Position numbers and translations under genes: made by a program. Below are positions 7,182-13,934 of a stretch of 13,967 nt of DNA, one piece after another (position 1 is the first letter of the stretch; the number at the start of each line of letters is the position of its first letter). The notes beneath the pieces were generated by a model. That model searched no databases and was not told the DNA's origin. It saw nothing but the letters and a program-made list of their open reading frames with translations. Origin of the DNA: JBBDSV01 sp040904785. GTDB lineage: Bacteria; Actinomycetota; Nitriliruptoria; Nitriliruptorales; Nitriliruptoraceae. The DNA is taken from the NCBI GenBank assembly GCA_040904785.1, contig JBBDSV010000001.1:1-13967 (forward strand), in the 5' to 3' direction.

Positions 7182-7214
7182 CGAAGGGCCCCCCGGAAAC
7201 CGCCGGGCCCTTCG
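7182..7214. terminator. Hairpin terminator between convergent purC and the binding-protein gene
   Basis: Perfect 10-bp inverted repeat: CGAAGGGCCC at 7182-7191 and GGGCCCTTCG at 7205-7214. Inside it a further CGG/CCG pairing closes an AAA loop. It lies 25 bases after the purC stop and 32 bases before the convergent binding-protein stop, so it could serve both directions. There is no T-tract on either side, so it is called from its position and stem strength. Confidence 0.7.
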
Positions 7215-7245
7215 CGTTCAGCCGGTCAATGACCGTTGCGGGTGA

Positions 7246-8565
7246 TCAGAAACCGATCCGCTCGGTGCGAACCGTCTCGACCTCTCCGTTGGCGTTGATC
7301 TGCCAGTACTCGTAGACCGCCGAGTCCGGCTCGTGGTTACCGACCTCGGTGCGCTCGAGCACGATGCCCGACGCGGTCTGGTAGGCGAAGTCCTCGCCCG
7401 CCTCCGCCAGCGCCTTGCACTCGGCGAAGTCGGCGCACTCGGTGCCGTTCGACGTCACCTCGTAGAGGACGTCGGCCATTGCCGCACCCTCGACCGTTCC
7501 GGCCGACTCGGCTGCGAGACCGATGATGATCGCGCAGTCGTACTTCTCGGCCGCGTAGATCGGGTCCTCGACGCCGGTCTCCTCGATCAGGCGCGTGATG
7601 AACGGCCGCTGGCCTTCCTCATCGCCACCGGGAGCCGTCCCCATCATCCCCTCCAATACGGCGGGGTTGTTCGGGTCGACACGCTCGGCGAGCTCGTTGG
7701 AACGCACACCGTCCGAGCCGTAGATCGGGAAATCCTGCGGGCTGTAGCCAGCTTCGACCAGCCCCGCGAGGATCTGCGCGCCCTCATCGAAGGAGATGAG
7801 GTAGAGCGCGTCCGCGCCGGAGTCGACGATCTGACTGACCTCGGCGTCGAAGTTCGCCGCCTCGGGGTCGTAGGTGATCTCCGCGGCGACGGTGCCGCCC
7901 GCGGCTTCGATCTGCTGCTTGGTGATCTCGAGCAGACCGACGCCATAGTCGTCCGCACGCGCGACGATCGCTGGGTTGGTGTGGCCGTCACCGAGGATGG
8001 CCTCCGCGGCGAACGCGCCCTGCAGACCGTCACTCGGTGCGGTCCGGAAGTACAGACCGTTGTAGTCGGTCGTCCGGAATCCCGGTCCCGTGTTGGACCC
8101 GGAGCATTCGAGGATGCCGGCACCGGTGATCGTGCCGATGATCGCGTTCGTCATACCGGTCGCGGCAGCACCCACGACGGCGTTGACGCCTTCGCTGAGC
8201 AGACGCGATGCGGTCTCCTGGGCGACCGAAGCGTCTCCAGCCTCGTCCCCGGTGGTGAGCAGGACCTCGCTGCCGAGCACGCCGCCAGCGGCGTTCATGT
8301 CGGCGACGGCGAGGTTGACCGACTCGATCATCGGCGGGCCGAGGAAGGCCAGCGGGCCGGTCTCCGGCAGGACGTAGCCGAGGTGCAGCTGGGCGTCGCC
8401 GGCTGCTTCGTCTTCGGACTCTTCGGGCTCCTCGGACGGTTCCTCGGAAGGAGCTTCGGGTTCTGGGGTTTCCGCCGGTTCGTCATCGCCGCCGCCACAG
8501 GCGGCGACGATGAGTGCGGCGACGGAGAGCGCCGCGATTCGGCGCAACCACATCGATCGCTTCAT
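7246..8565 (-). CDS. ABC transporter substrate-binding lipoprotein, branched-chain amino acid type (LivJ/LivK-like)
   Basis: Extracytoplasmic receptor for the importer encoded just upstream. The 439-residue protein has a lipoprotein signal: basic n-region with R8/R9, hydrophobic core and lipobox VAAC (C23). Next comes a highly acidic Pro/Glu linker (about 27-56, without a basic residue), then the type I periplasmic-binding fold starting at LHLGYVLPETGPL. Cysteines occur in LECSGSN, EKYDCA and the ECADFAEC segment near the C-terminus, which could form disulfides. The ATG at 8565 has GGGGAGG six bases upstream. The ligand may be leucine-type amino acids, but this family also binds urea, amides and aromatics; the sequence alone does not decide. 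A separate promoter is proposed in the 180-bp gap after livF. Confidence 0.88.
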   Translation of the reverse strand: MKRSMWLRRIAALSVAALIVAACGGGDDEPAETPEPEAPSEEPSEEPEESEDEAAGDAQLHLGYVLPETGPLAFLGPPMIESVNLAVADMNAAGGVLGSEVLLTTGDEAGDASVAQETASRLLSEGVNAVVGAAATGMTNAIIGTITGAGILECSGSNTGPGFRTTDYNGLYFRTAPSDGLQGAFAAEAILGDGHTNPAIVARADDYGVGLLEITKQQIEAAGGTVAAEITYDPEAANFDAEVSQIVDSGADALYLISFDEGAQILAGLVEAGYSPQDFPIYGSDGVRSNELAERVDPNNPAVLEGMMGTAPGGDEEGQRPFITRLIEETGVEDPIYAAEKYDCAIIIGLAAESAGTVEGAAMADVLYEVTSNGTECADFAECKALAEAGEDFAYQTASGIVLERTEVGNHEPDSAVYEYWQINANGEVETVRTERIGF

Positions 8566-8655
8566 GAACTGCCTCCCCTACATGGGTTCGTGCTCGTTCG
8601 ACATAGCGCCGAACAATAGATGCCCGCGGCGCAAGACGCACCCGGCGTGCGAGAC

Positions 8656-8685
8656 ACGCTACTAGGTTCGTAGGAGGTTTGTCAC
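8656..8685 (-). promoter_or_regulatory. Possible promoter of the substrate-binding protein gene
   Basis: On the minus strand, GTGACA (8685-8680) is followed after 18 bases by TAGCGT (8661-8656). Transcription would start near 8649, leaving a leader of about 84 bases. It would let the binding protein be made in excess over the membrane parts, as is usual for ABC importers. Apart from this and a weak GTTCG/CGAAC inverted repeat (8596-8614), nothing else is seen in the 180-bp gap 8566-8745. Confidence 0.35.
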
Positions 8686-8745
8686 GAGTTCTCCATTGTC
8701 GGATGGCCGGCCGTCGGGTCGGAATTTCGCCGCTCGCCGGAGGGG

Positions 8746-9474
8746 TCAGCCCTGTTTGGCGAGGGTTCCGAGGTAGAGATCGATGACATTCGGGTCGTGC
8801 AACAGCTGCTCTCCGGTGCCCGTGTAGGCGTTCTGGCCCTGGTCGAGCACGTAGGCACGGTGGCAGATCTGCAGGCAACGCCGGGCGTTCTGCTCGACCA
8901 TGACGATGGAGACGCCGGTCTCGTTGATGTCGCGCGTCCGCAGGAACGTCTCGTCCTGCAGCGCAGGGGAGAGCCCAGCCGAGGGCTCGTCCAGCAAGAG
9001 CACCGTCGGCTCCATCATCAACGCGCGCCCCATGGCGACCATCTGCCGTTCGCCGCCGGACAAGCCGCCGGCCCGCTGCTGCCGGCGATCTGCCAGCAGG
9101 GGAAACAGGTTGGCGACCTCGTCGAAGCGACTCGTGAACTCGCGGGGATGCAGGTAGGTCCCCATCTGCAGATTCTCTTCGATCGTCAGGCTCGGGAAGA
9201 CGTTCTGTGTCTGCGGCACGTACCCGACCCCGCGCTCGACGAGTTCATGGGCGGGCCGGTTCGTGATGTCCTCGCCGCGCAGACGGACTGACCCCGACCG
9301 CACGTCGACGAGTCCGAACAGCGCCTTGACGAGCGTCGACTTGCCGGCGCCGTTCGGCCCGATGATGCCGACGAGCTCGCCTTCGTTGAGCGTGAGGTCG
9401 CATCCGGTGAGGATGTCGATGCCGGGCAGGTAGCCCGCGGTCAACTCGGTTGCTTCGAGCAGTGTCTGCGACAT
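8746..9474 (-). CDS. livF: Branched-chain amino acid-type ABC transporter ATPase LivF
   Basis: Cytoplasmic ATPase subunit of the importer. In 242 residues it shows Walker A GPNGAGKS (39-46), the Q-loop in VPQTQN (Q88), signature LSGGERQ (138-144), Walker B VLLLDEP (158-164), and VEQN where many ABC proteins have the switch histidine, which is normal for LivF. It lacks the extended C-terminus of LivG, which also fits LivF. The livG stop and this start form GTGATG. The ATG at 9474 has AGGAGG four bases upstream, while the GTG at 9477 would be only one base away, so ATG is preferred. Translation is likely coupled to livG. The next gene on this strand follows after 180 bases. Confidence 0.93.
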   Translation of the reverse strand: MSQTLLEATELTAGYLPGIDILTGCDLTLNEGELVGIIGPNGAGKSTLVKALFGLVDVRSGSVRLRGEDITNRPAHELVERGVGYVPQTQNVFPSLTIEENLQMGTYLHPREFTSRFDEVANLFPLLADRRQQRAGGLSGGERQMVAMGRALMMEPTVLLLDEPSAGLSPALQDETFLRTRDINETGVSIVMVEQNARRCLQICHRAYVLDQGQNAYTGTGEQLLHDPNVIDLYLGTLAKQG

Positions 9475-10376
9475 CACGCCTCCTGCTCGTCGTCGGCCGC
9501 TGACGTGGGCGCGGTGTCACGTGTGACCGGGGTGAAGCGGCTCTCGTCGCCGTGCGCGGCACCGAGATAGGCGTCGATCACCGCGGGGTTCTTGGCGACC
9601 GCATCCGGCGTGCCCTCGGCGATGATGCGACCTTGGGCCATGACCACCACCCAGTCACTGATGTCCATGACGACGTCCATGTCGTGTTCGACGAACATCA
9701 CGGTCATGCCGTCGCGAGGCAGCGCCTTGATGTGTTCGAGCAACGACTGGGTCAACGCCGGGTTGACCCCCGCCATCGGCTCGTCGAGCATCACCAGACT
9801 CGGGTCGGCCATCAACGCGCGCGCCATTTCGAGCAGCTTGCGTTGGCCGCCCGAGAGCGTGCCACCGAGTTCGTTGCGCATGTGCTCCATGCGGAAGCGG
9901 CGGAGCAAAGCCTCGGCACGCACCTCTATGGCGCGCTCCTGGTCCTTCCACACGCGAGGAATCAATGCACTGAGCAGCCGTTCGCCGCGCTGACCGATCG
10001 CGCCGAGCTTCATGTTCTCGATGCAGGTCAGGCGGGTCAGCGCCTTGGTGAGCTGGAACGTGCGGACCATGCCGAGCCGCGCGACCCGATGCGCAGGCGC
10101 GCGGCTGAGGTTGTGCCCGTTGAACGTCCAGGTTCCGTGGTCGGCACGGTCGAAGCCGGTCATCAGATTGAAGAACGTGGTCTTGCCTGCGCCGTTGGGA
10201 CCGATGAGCGCAGTGATGCAGCCACGCTGGATCTCGAGGTGGTCGACATCGACAGCCTTCAGCCCGCCGAAGCTCCGGCGCACAGCATCGACGACCAGGA
10301 TCGGATCCGGCTTGGCCACGCCGGGTTCGGCCGCGATGTCGGCAAGCGGGTTGGACGCGTTCGCGGGGTCAGGCAT
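9474..10376 (-). CDS. livG: Branched-chain amino acid-type ABC transporter ATPase LivG
   Basis: Second ATPase of the importer, 300 residues. It has Walker A GPNGAGKT (59-66), Q-loop Q108 in RTFQLTK, signature LSGGQRK (174-180), Walker B VMLDEP (195-200), the MAGVNP D-loop region, H231 in VEHDMDVVM, and the LivG-type C-terminal segment IIAEGTPDAV...IDAYLG. Compared with E. coli LivG (about 255 residues) it has roughly 25 extra residues at the N-terminus and a polar, acidic 25-residue tail after AYLG. It overlaps the end of livM by eight bases and livF by one, so translation is probably coupled. The ATG at 10376 has a GGGAG about ten bases upstream. A GTG at 10319 is an alternative start but has no ribosome site. 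Confidence 0.93.
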   Translation of the reverse strand: MPDPANASNPLADIAAEPGVAKPDPILVVDAVRRSFGGLKAVDVDHLEIQRGCITALIGPNGAGKTTFFNLMTGFDRADHGTWTFNGHNLSRAPAHRVARLGMVRTFQLTKALTRLTCIENMKLGAIGQRGERLLSALIPRVWKDQERAIEVRAEALLRRFRMEHMRNELGGTLSGGQRKLLEMARALMADPSLVMLDEPMAGVNPALTQSLLEHIKALPRDGMTVMFVEHDMDVVMDISDWVVVMAQGRIIAEGTPDAVAKNPAVIDAYLGAAHGDESRFTPVTRDTAPTSAADDEQEA

Positions 10377-11358
10377 CGAGCATCATCTCCCGCTTGTTTC
10401 CGAAGATGCCCTGCGGCCGGAACGCCATGAGCACGACGAGCACGACACCGACGAGCATCAAACGGATCGCCCCGATGGCCCCCGAGTCGACGACGGCACC
10501 CTGGCGAAGCACGCTTTCGACCGAGAGCAGCACGAACCAGAAGAGCAGTGAGCCGACGAGGGGACCGATGACGGTTGCTGCGCCACCGAGGATCAGCACC
10601 GCGTAGGCATAGAACGTCAATTGAGGCAGGAACTGATCCGGGCTGACCGCCTGCTGCGACAGCGCCATGACCACCCCGCCGATGCCGCCGAGCACGCCGC
10701 CCAGGATCAGTGCTTGCATCTTGTAGGCGAAGGTGTTCTTTCCGAGCGCCCGCGCGGCGTCCTCGTCCTCGCGGATCGACTTGATGACCCGGCCCCAGGG
10801 GCTGCGCATCAGCGTCCACACGAGCACGAGACACAGCAGCACCAGCGACCAGCCGACGATGGCCGCCCACAGGCGGCTTCCCGTGAACGTCAGTAACCCG
10901 ATGTCGTAGCGGTCACCGGAGAACGGACTGAGTGCCAGAAACGTCTGGTGGAAGCCTGGCCCACCCGCGTGGCTGGGAATCCCGAACTGGCCCCCCGTGT
11001 AGGGCACCGCTGGCGACGATCGCAGCACGAATCGCAGGATCTCGGCAGCGGCGATCGTGGCGATGGCGAGGTAGTCGGCGCGTAGACGCAGCGTCGGCAG
11101 TCCCAAGAGCAATGCGAGCGCGACACTCGCCAGGATCGCGACCCCGATGCCTGCCCAGAAGCTCACGCCCCACAGTGAGACGCTGATCGCCAGCCCGTAG
11201 GCGCCGACGAGCATGAAGCCCACCTGGCCGAAGTTGAGCAGGCCGGTGTAGCCGTAGTGGACGTTCAGGCCGATCGCGGCGAGTGCGAATACGGCCGCGG
11301 TGGGCCCGACGGCGGCATTGATGCCGTCGGCGAGCGCACTGAGCAGATCGACGCCCAT
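10369..11358 (-). CDS. livM: Branched-chain amino acid-type ABC transporter permease LivM
   Basis: Inner-membrane permease, 329 residues, mostly hydrophobic with roughly eight predicted membrane segments. It shows the family stretch YTGLLNFGQVGFMLVGAYG near residues 36-54 and the cytoplasmic coupling loop RSPWGRVIKSIREDEDAARALG, which docks on the ATPases. It pairs with LivH to form the channel. The junction with livH is GTGATG; the ATG at 11358 has AGAGGA seven bases upstream and is preferred over the GTG at 11361. The C-terminal FRPQGIFG matches the end typical of both LivH and LivM. The fold and operon position agree; the substrate is unknown. Confidence 0.92.
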   Translation of the reverse strand: MGVDLLSALADGINAAVGPTAAVFALAAIGLNVHYGYTGLLNFGQVGFMLVGAYGLAISVSLWGVSFWAGIGVAILASVALALLLGLPTLRLRADYLAIATIAAAEILRFVLRSSPAVPYTGGQFGIPSHAGGPGFHQTFLALSPFSGDRYDIGLLTFTGSRLWAAIVGWSLVLLCLVLVWTLMRSPWGRVIKSIREDEDAARALGKNTFAYKMQALILGGVLGGIGGVVMALSQQAVSPDQFLPQLTFYAYAVLILGGAATVIGPLVGSLLFWFVLLSVESVLRQGAVVDSGAIGAIRLMLVGVVLVVLMAFRPQGIFGNKREMMLDA

Positions 11359-12665
11359 CACCCGATCCTCTCACGCTGACCGAGGATGCCCTGCGGTCGC
11401 ACCAGCAGAATGAGGATGAGCACGAGTAGTGCCCAGACGAACTTCAGTTCCGGCGAGAACCACAAGGTCGACAGTTCGGTGACCAGCCCGATCACGATTG
11501 ATCCGACCATCGCGCCGTACGCGGTGCCGAGACCGCCGAGGATGATTCCCGAGAACATCAGCAACAACAGCCGGAAGCCGAGCAGGAAGCTGACGTTCTC
11601 GACGGTGGCGGCCATAACGCCGCCGAATCCGGCGAGTCCGGCGCCGAGCACCCAGATGATGAGGATGACCTGCTGCACGTCGATCCCCGACGATTCGGCG
11701 AGATCGCGATTGTCGGCGACCGCGCGCATCGCCTTGCCGATGCGCGTGGTGCGCAGCATCGTCGCCACCCCCACCAGCGTCACCGCTGACAGCACGATCA
11801 CGGTCAGGTCGCGCGGGGTGATCTGCACCGGCCCCAAACGCAGCGACTCCTGGATCGTGTAGTCGAAGTAGGGCAGGCTGCGTCCACCGAACCACAGCTG
11901 CAACAGGTTGCGCAGCGCGAGCATCAGGCCGATCGAGATGACGAGCATCTGGATCAGCCCGGTTCGCCGACGGCGCAACGGGCGCCACAACCCGCGCTCG
12001 ATCGCGCCACCGAGCGCCGCGGTCGCCACGGTCGCGATCAGGGCGGCCGCGATCAACGGCAGGCCGGCACCGATTCCCGCCGGAGCATTGAGGAACCAGG
12101 CGACGACCGCCCCGAAGGTGACGAGTTCCCCGTGGGAGAAGTTGACCAGCCCGGTGGTGCCGAAGATCAGCGACAGCCCGATCGCGGTGATCGCGATGAT
12201 CAACCCGAATTGGATGCCCGCGGCTATCCGTCCGAACACTCGGTCACCCACGGCCGTGGCGGCGGTTCCCTCCCCGGTCGGAAACAGCAGGGTGCGTTGC
12301 TGTCCCGTTCGGATGTCGACCTCGAGCGAGGTGCGCGCCGGGTCGCGCAATGTCACGCCGTCGGGAAGCGTTGCCGCATCGAGCGTGGCGATGTAGTCGC
12401 CGGGCCCGGGAAGTGGGATCTCCCATGCGCCGTCCTCGTCCGAGATCGTCTCCTGCGAGAAGCTGCCGTCGGCCGACTCCACCACGATCGCCACGCCCGG
12501 CATGGGCTCGCCTGCCGGGTCGACGAGACGACCGCGCGCCGACTCGGCGGCCTGCGCGAGCGTGAGGTCGTCGGCCGCGTCTGCGGGAGCAGGGGCCAAG
12601 GCGAGCCCCGCGAGCAGCAGCGGCACCGCGAGCATCACCGAGACCGCTCGATGCGCGAGGATCAC
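11358..12665 (-). CDS. livH: LivH-type ABC permease with an N-terminal signal peptide and carboxypeptidase-regulatory-like domain
   Basis: First gene of the importer operon, 435 residues against about 308 for E. coli LivH. Residues 1-30 look like a signal peptide (basic R6, hydrophobic core, ADA before residue 31). Residues ~44-128 read as a beta-sandwich of the carboxypeptidase-regulatory type: ARGRLVDPAGEPMPGVAIVV, then DEDGAWEIPLPGPGDYIATL. Residues ~140-435 are the permease, with GLVNFSHGELVTFGA and the coupling loop RTTRIGKAMRAVADN. If the N-terminus is exported, the extra domain would sit outside the membrane, near the binding lipoprotein. The GTG at 12665 is chosen for AGGAGG seven bases upstream; the frame opens further at 12743 but without support. 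Substrate unknown. Confidence 0.9.
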   Translation of the reverse strand: MILAHRAVSVMLAVPLLLAGLALAPAPADAADDLTLAQAAESARGRLVDPAGEPMPGVAIVVESADGSFSQETISDEDGAWEIPLPGPGDYIATLDAATLPDGVTLRDPARTSLEVDIRTGQQRTLLFPTGEGTAATAVGDRVFGRIAAGIQFGLIIAITAIGLSLIFGTTGLVNFSHGELVTFGAVVAWFLNAPAGIGAGLPLIAAALIATVATAALGGAIERGLWRPLRRRRTGLIQMLVISIGLMLALRNLLQLWFGGRSLPYFDYTIQESLRLGPVQITPRDLTVIVLSAVTLVGVATMLRTTRIGKAMRAVADNRDLAESSGIDVQQVILIIWVLGAGLAGFGGVMAATVENVSFLLGFRLLLLMFSGIILGGLGTAYGAMVGSIVIGLVTELSTLWFSPELKFVWALLVLILILLVRPQGILGQRERIG

Positions 12666-12672
12666 GGGGCGT

Positions 12673-12678
12673 CCTCCT
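12673..12678 (-). promoter_or_regulatory. Shine-Dalgarno site deciding the livH start
   Basis: AGGAGG on the minus strand with a 7-base spacer to the GTG at 12665. It places the start directly before the signal peptide and removes 26 Arg/Thr-rich residues of a longer reading. Confidence 0.7.
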
Positions 12679-12755
12679 GTGGTCGGACGTCTCACATCGT
12701 GTGTGCTGCCTGCGTGCCGTTGCCGATCAAGCGTTGCGAACACAAACGCGCGCGG

Positions 12756-12784
12756 AGTCTAGTTCGCTGCCGATGGCCTGTCCG
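12756..12784 (-). promoter_or_regulatory. Possible promoter of the livHMGF operon
   Basis: On the minus strand CGGACA (12784-12779) is followed after 17 bases by TAGACT (12761-12756). Both fit a housekeeping sigma promoter reasonably. The start would be near 12749, giving a leader of about 84 bases before the livH GTG. It lies back to back with a proposed promoter for the DsrE-like gene. Confidence 0.45.
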
Positions 12785-12795
12785 GTCGGGCCGGT

Positions 12796-12805
12796 GACCG
12801 CGGTC
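12796..12805. promoter_or_regulatory. 10-bp palindrome between divergent promoters, possible operator
   Basis: GACCGCGGTC is a perfect palindrome lying in the 22-bp gap between the two proposed -35 elements (12784 and 12807). The position suits a regulator that affects both genes, but a 10-bp GC palindrome can occur by chance in this GC-rich DNA. Confidence 0.25.
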
Positions 12806-12806
12806 G

Positions 12807-12835
12807 TTGTCGGTGGGCTGCCGCGACTCTACGGT
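12807..12835 (+). promoter_or_regulatory. Possible promoter of the DsrE-like gene
   Basis: TTGTCG (12807-12812), a 17-base spacer, then TACGGT (12830-12835). The start would be near 12842, about 25 bases before the ATG, with the GGAG ribosome site (12856-12859) inside the leader. Confidence 0.35.
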
Positions 12836-12866
12836 GCGTTCGCCGCCGTGACGATGGAGTCGAGAG

Positions 12867-13244
12867 ATGGCCGACGACGAACGCGAGTTCCTGCTGTTCC
12901 CGTGTTCGCACGGTGCCGATGACCCCGAGCGCGCCACCGTCCCGTACATCGCCGCGTCAACCGCGGCAGTCAGCGGCCACCGTGCCGTCGTCGTCTGCAC
13001 CGTAGAGGCCGTGACGGTCGGCGTTCCCGGCGTTGCCGAGACGATCGAATCGTCCGGCATGCCGCCGCTCGTCGATCTGCTCCACACACTCGTGGAGTCG
13101 GGTGGCGAGATTTGGCTGTGTAGTGCGTGTGCAACCAAGCGCGGAATCACCGGCGATCAGGAGTTGGTCGATGGTGCGTCGATCGTGGGTGCGGCGCGCA
13201 TCGTCGAAGCACTTGCCGAAGGCCGTTCGATCAGCTTGGCATAG
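12867..13244 (+). CDS. DsrE-family small protein
   Basis: Small cytoplasmic protein of 125 residues with no signal peptide. It reads as a DsrE/DsrF-like alpha/beta fold: strand LLFPCSHG, helix PYIAASTAAVSGHRAVVVC, then PPLVDLLHTLVESGGEIWLCSAC, RGI and the closing LVDGASIVGAARIVEALAEG. Cysteines are C13, C44, C85 and C88; the C85-S-A-C88 pair sits where related sulfur-carrier proteins place a reactive Cys. DsrE-family members relay sulfur in some pathways, but many, like this one, have no known partner, so the role is open. The ATG at 12867 has GGAG seven bases upstream. Its last 88 bases overlap the sortase gene on the other strand. Confidence 0.8.
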   Translation: MADDEREFLLFPCSHGADDPERATVPYIAASTAAVSGHRAVVVCTVEAVTVGVPGVAETIESSGMPPLVDLLHTLVESGGEIWLCSACATKRGITGDQELVDGASIVGAARIVEALAEGRSISLA

Positions 13245-13906
13245 ACGACCACGTTGTCACGGTAGCGACGCGCCGCAACGTCGAACGGACCACCACACGT
13301 GACCAGAGCGAGTTCGGGTGCACCTGCTCGCCGATACAACCGCGTGGTCGGCAATGCGGACTTGTCGTGTTGTGCGTGGTCCACGACTTCCCAAATTGTC
13401 GTTCGACCCGCTTGATCGGTCAGCACGATTCGATCGCCCGCGGTGAGTTCGTCGAGCCGGAAGAAGGCACCAGGGCTATCAACACGCGTGTCCACGTGTG
13501 CGGTCAGCGTCGCCGTCCCCGCGGCTCCAGGCGATGCACCACGTCGATACCGCCCGACGGTGGCTCCGTCCTGTGGCACGTCCATGCTGCCGTCACCATC
13601 GGTCGCGATGGGTACGACCGGCGCGTCGACGTCGATCGCGGCGATCCGTACCTGCACGGGCCAATGTCTTGGATCCTCGGGTCCGCGCAGCGGAGATGCC
13701 GGAAGTGGTGAACGATTTGACCGAGTCGTCGCTGAGTTGGGGGCGCGTGTCGCGCGCGATTCGTCGTGCGCTACGTCGCTTGTCGGCGGCGCTGGCGCAC
13801 TGTCGACGTCCGCCGAGGCGGAGGCGATCACGACGAGTGGGACGGTGGCGCTGGCGGTTACGGTGATGCCCGCCATCAGCGCGTCGAGCGCGAATCGGCG
13901 GCGCAT
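13157..13906 (-). CDS. Class F-type sortase
   Basis: Membrane-anchored transpeptidase, 249 residues. The N-terminus (MRRRF, then a hydrophobic segment to about residue 32) is a signal anchor. A Pro/Ser/Thr-rich linker runs to about residue 80. The sortase barrel begins near PVQVRIAAIDVDAPVV. Catalytic residues are H137 in TLTAHVDT, C204 in LVTCGGPFD and an arginine in RYRDNVVVYA (R216 most likely). The short layout and TCGGPFD motif fit actinobacterial class F sortases. No protein with a sorting signal is visible in this window, so its substrate is unknown. The ATG at 13906 has GAAGGG six bases upstream; longer in-frame starts (13945, 13957) lie within a hairpin. The last ~29 residues are encoded opposite the DsrE-like gene. 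Confidence 0.88.
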   Translation of the reverse strand: MRRRFALDALMAGITVTASATVPLVVIASASADVDSAPAPPTSDVAHDESRATRAPNSATTRSNRSPLPASPLRGPEDPRHWPVQVRIAAIDVDAPVVPIATDGDGSMDVPQDGATVGRYRRGASPGAAGTATLTAHVDTRVDSPGAFFRLDELTAGDRIVLTDQAGRTTIWEVVDHAQHDKSALPTTRLYRRAGAPELALVTCGGPFDVAARRYRDNVVVYAKLIERPSASASTMRAAPTIDAPSTNS

Positions 13907-13912
13907 CGGCGG

Positions 13913-13918
13913 CCCTTC
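13913..13918 (-). promoter_or_regulatory. Shine-Dalgarno site deciding the sortase start
   Basis: GAAGGG on the minus strand with a 6-base spacer to the ATG at 13906, after which the expected MRRR...hydrophobic anchor begins. Confidence 0.55.
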
Positions 13919-13934
13919 GGGTCGAGGCTGCGGG

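Noticed and set aside
8596..8614. GTTCG/CGAAC inverted repeat upstream of the binding-protein gene as an operator
   Set aside because: Only five paired bases around nine unpaired ones; too weak to call as a separate feature.
7333..8619. Long plus-strand open frame opposite the substrate-binding protein
   Set aside because: The minus-strand reading has a lipoprotein signal, a proper fold and a strong ribosome site; the plus-strand reading is its shadow.
8705..8712. GGCCGGCC palindrome after livF as a terminator
   Set aside because: Eight-base GC palindrome with no loop or T-tract; expected by chance at this GC content.
9552..10430. Plus-strand open frame opposite livG
   Set aside because: The minus-strand reading carries all ABC ATPase motifs; the plus-strand protein is His/Arg/Glu-rich noise.
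12132..12797. Plus-strand open frame opposite the start of livH, reaching into the intergenic region
   Set aside because: Low-complexity Arg/Gly composition, no domain, and it runs through the proposed livH promoter.
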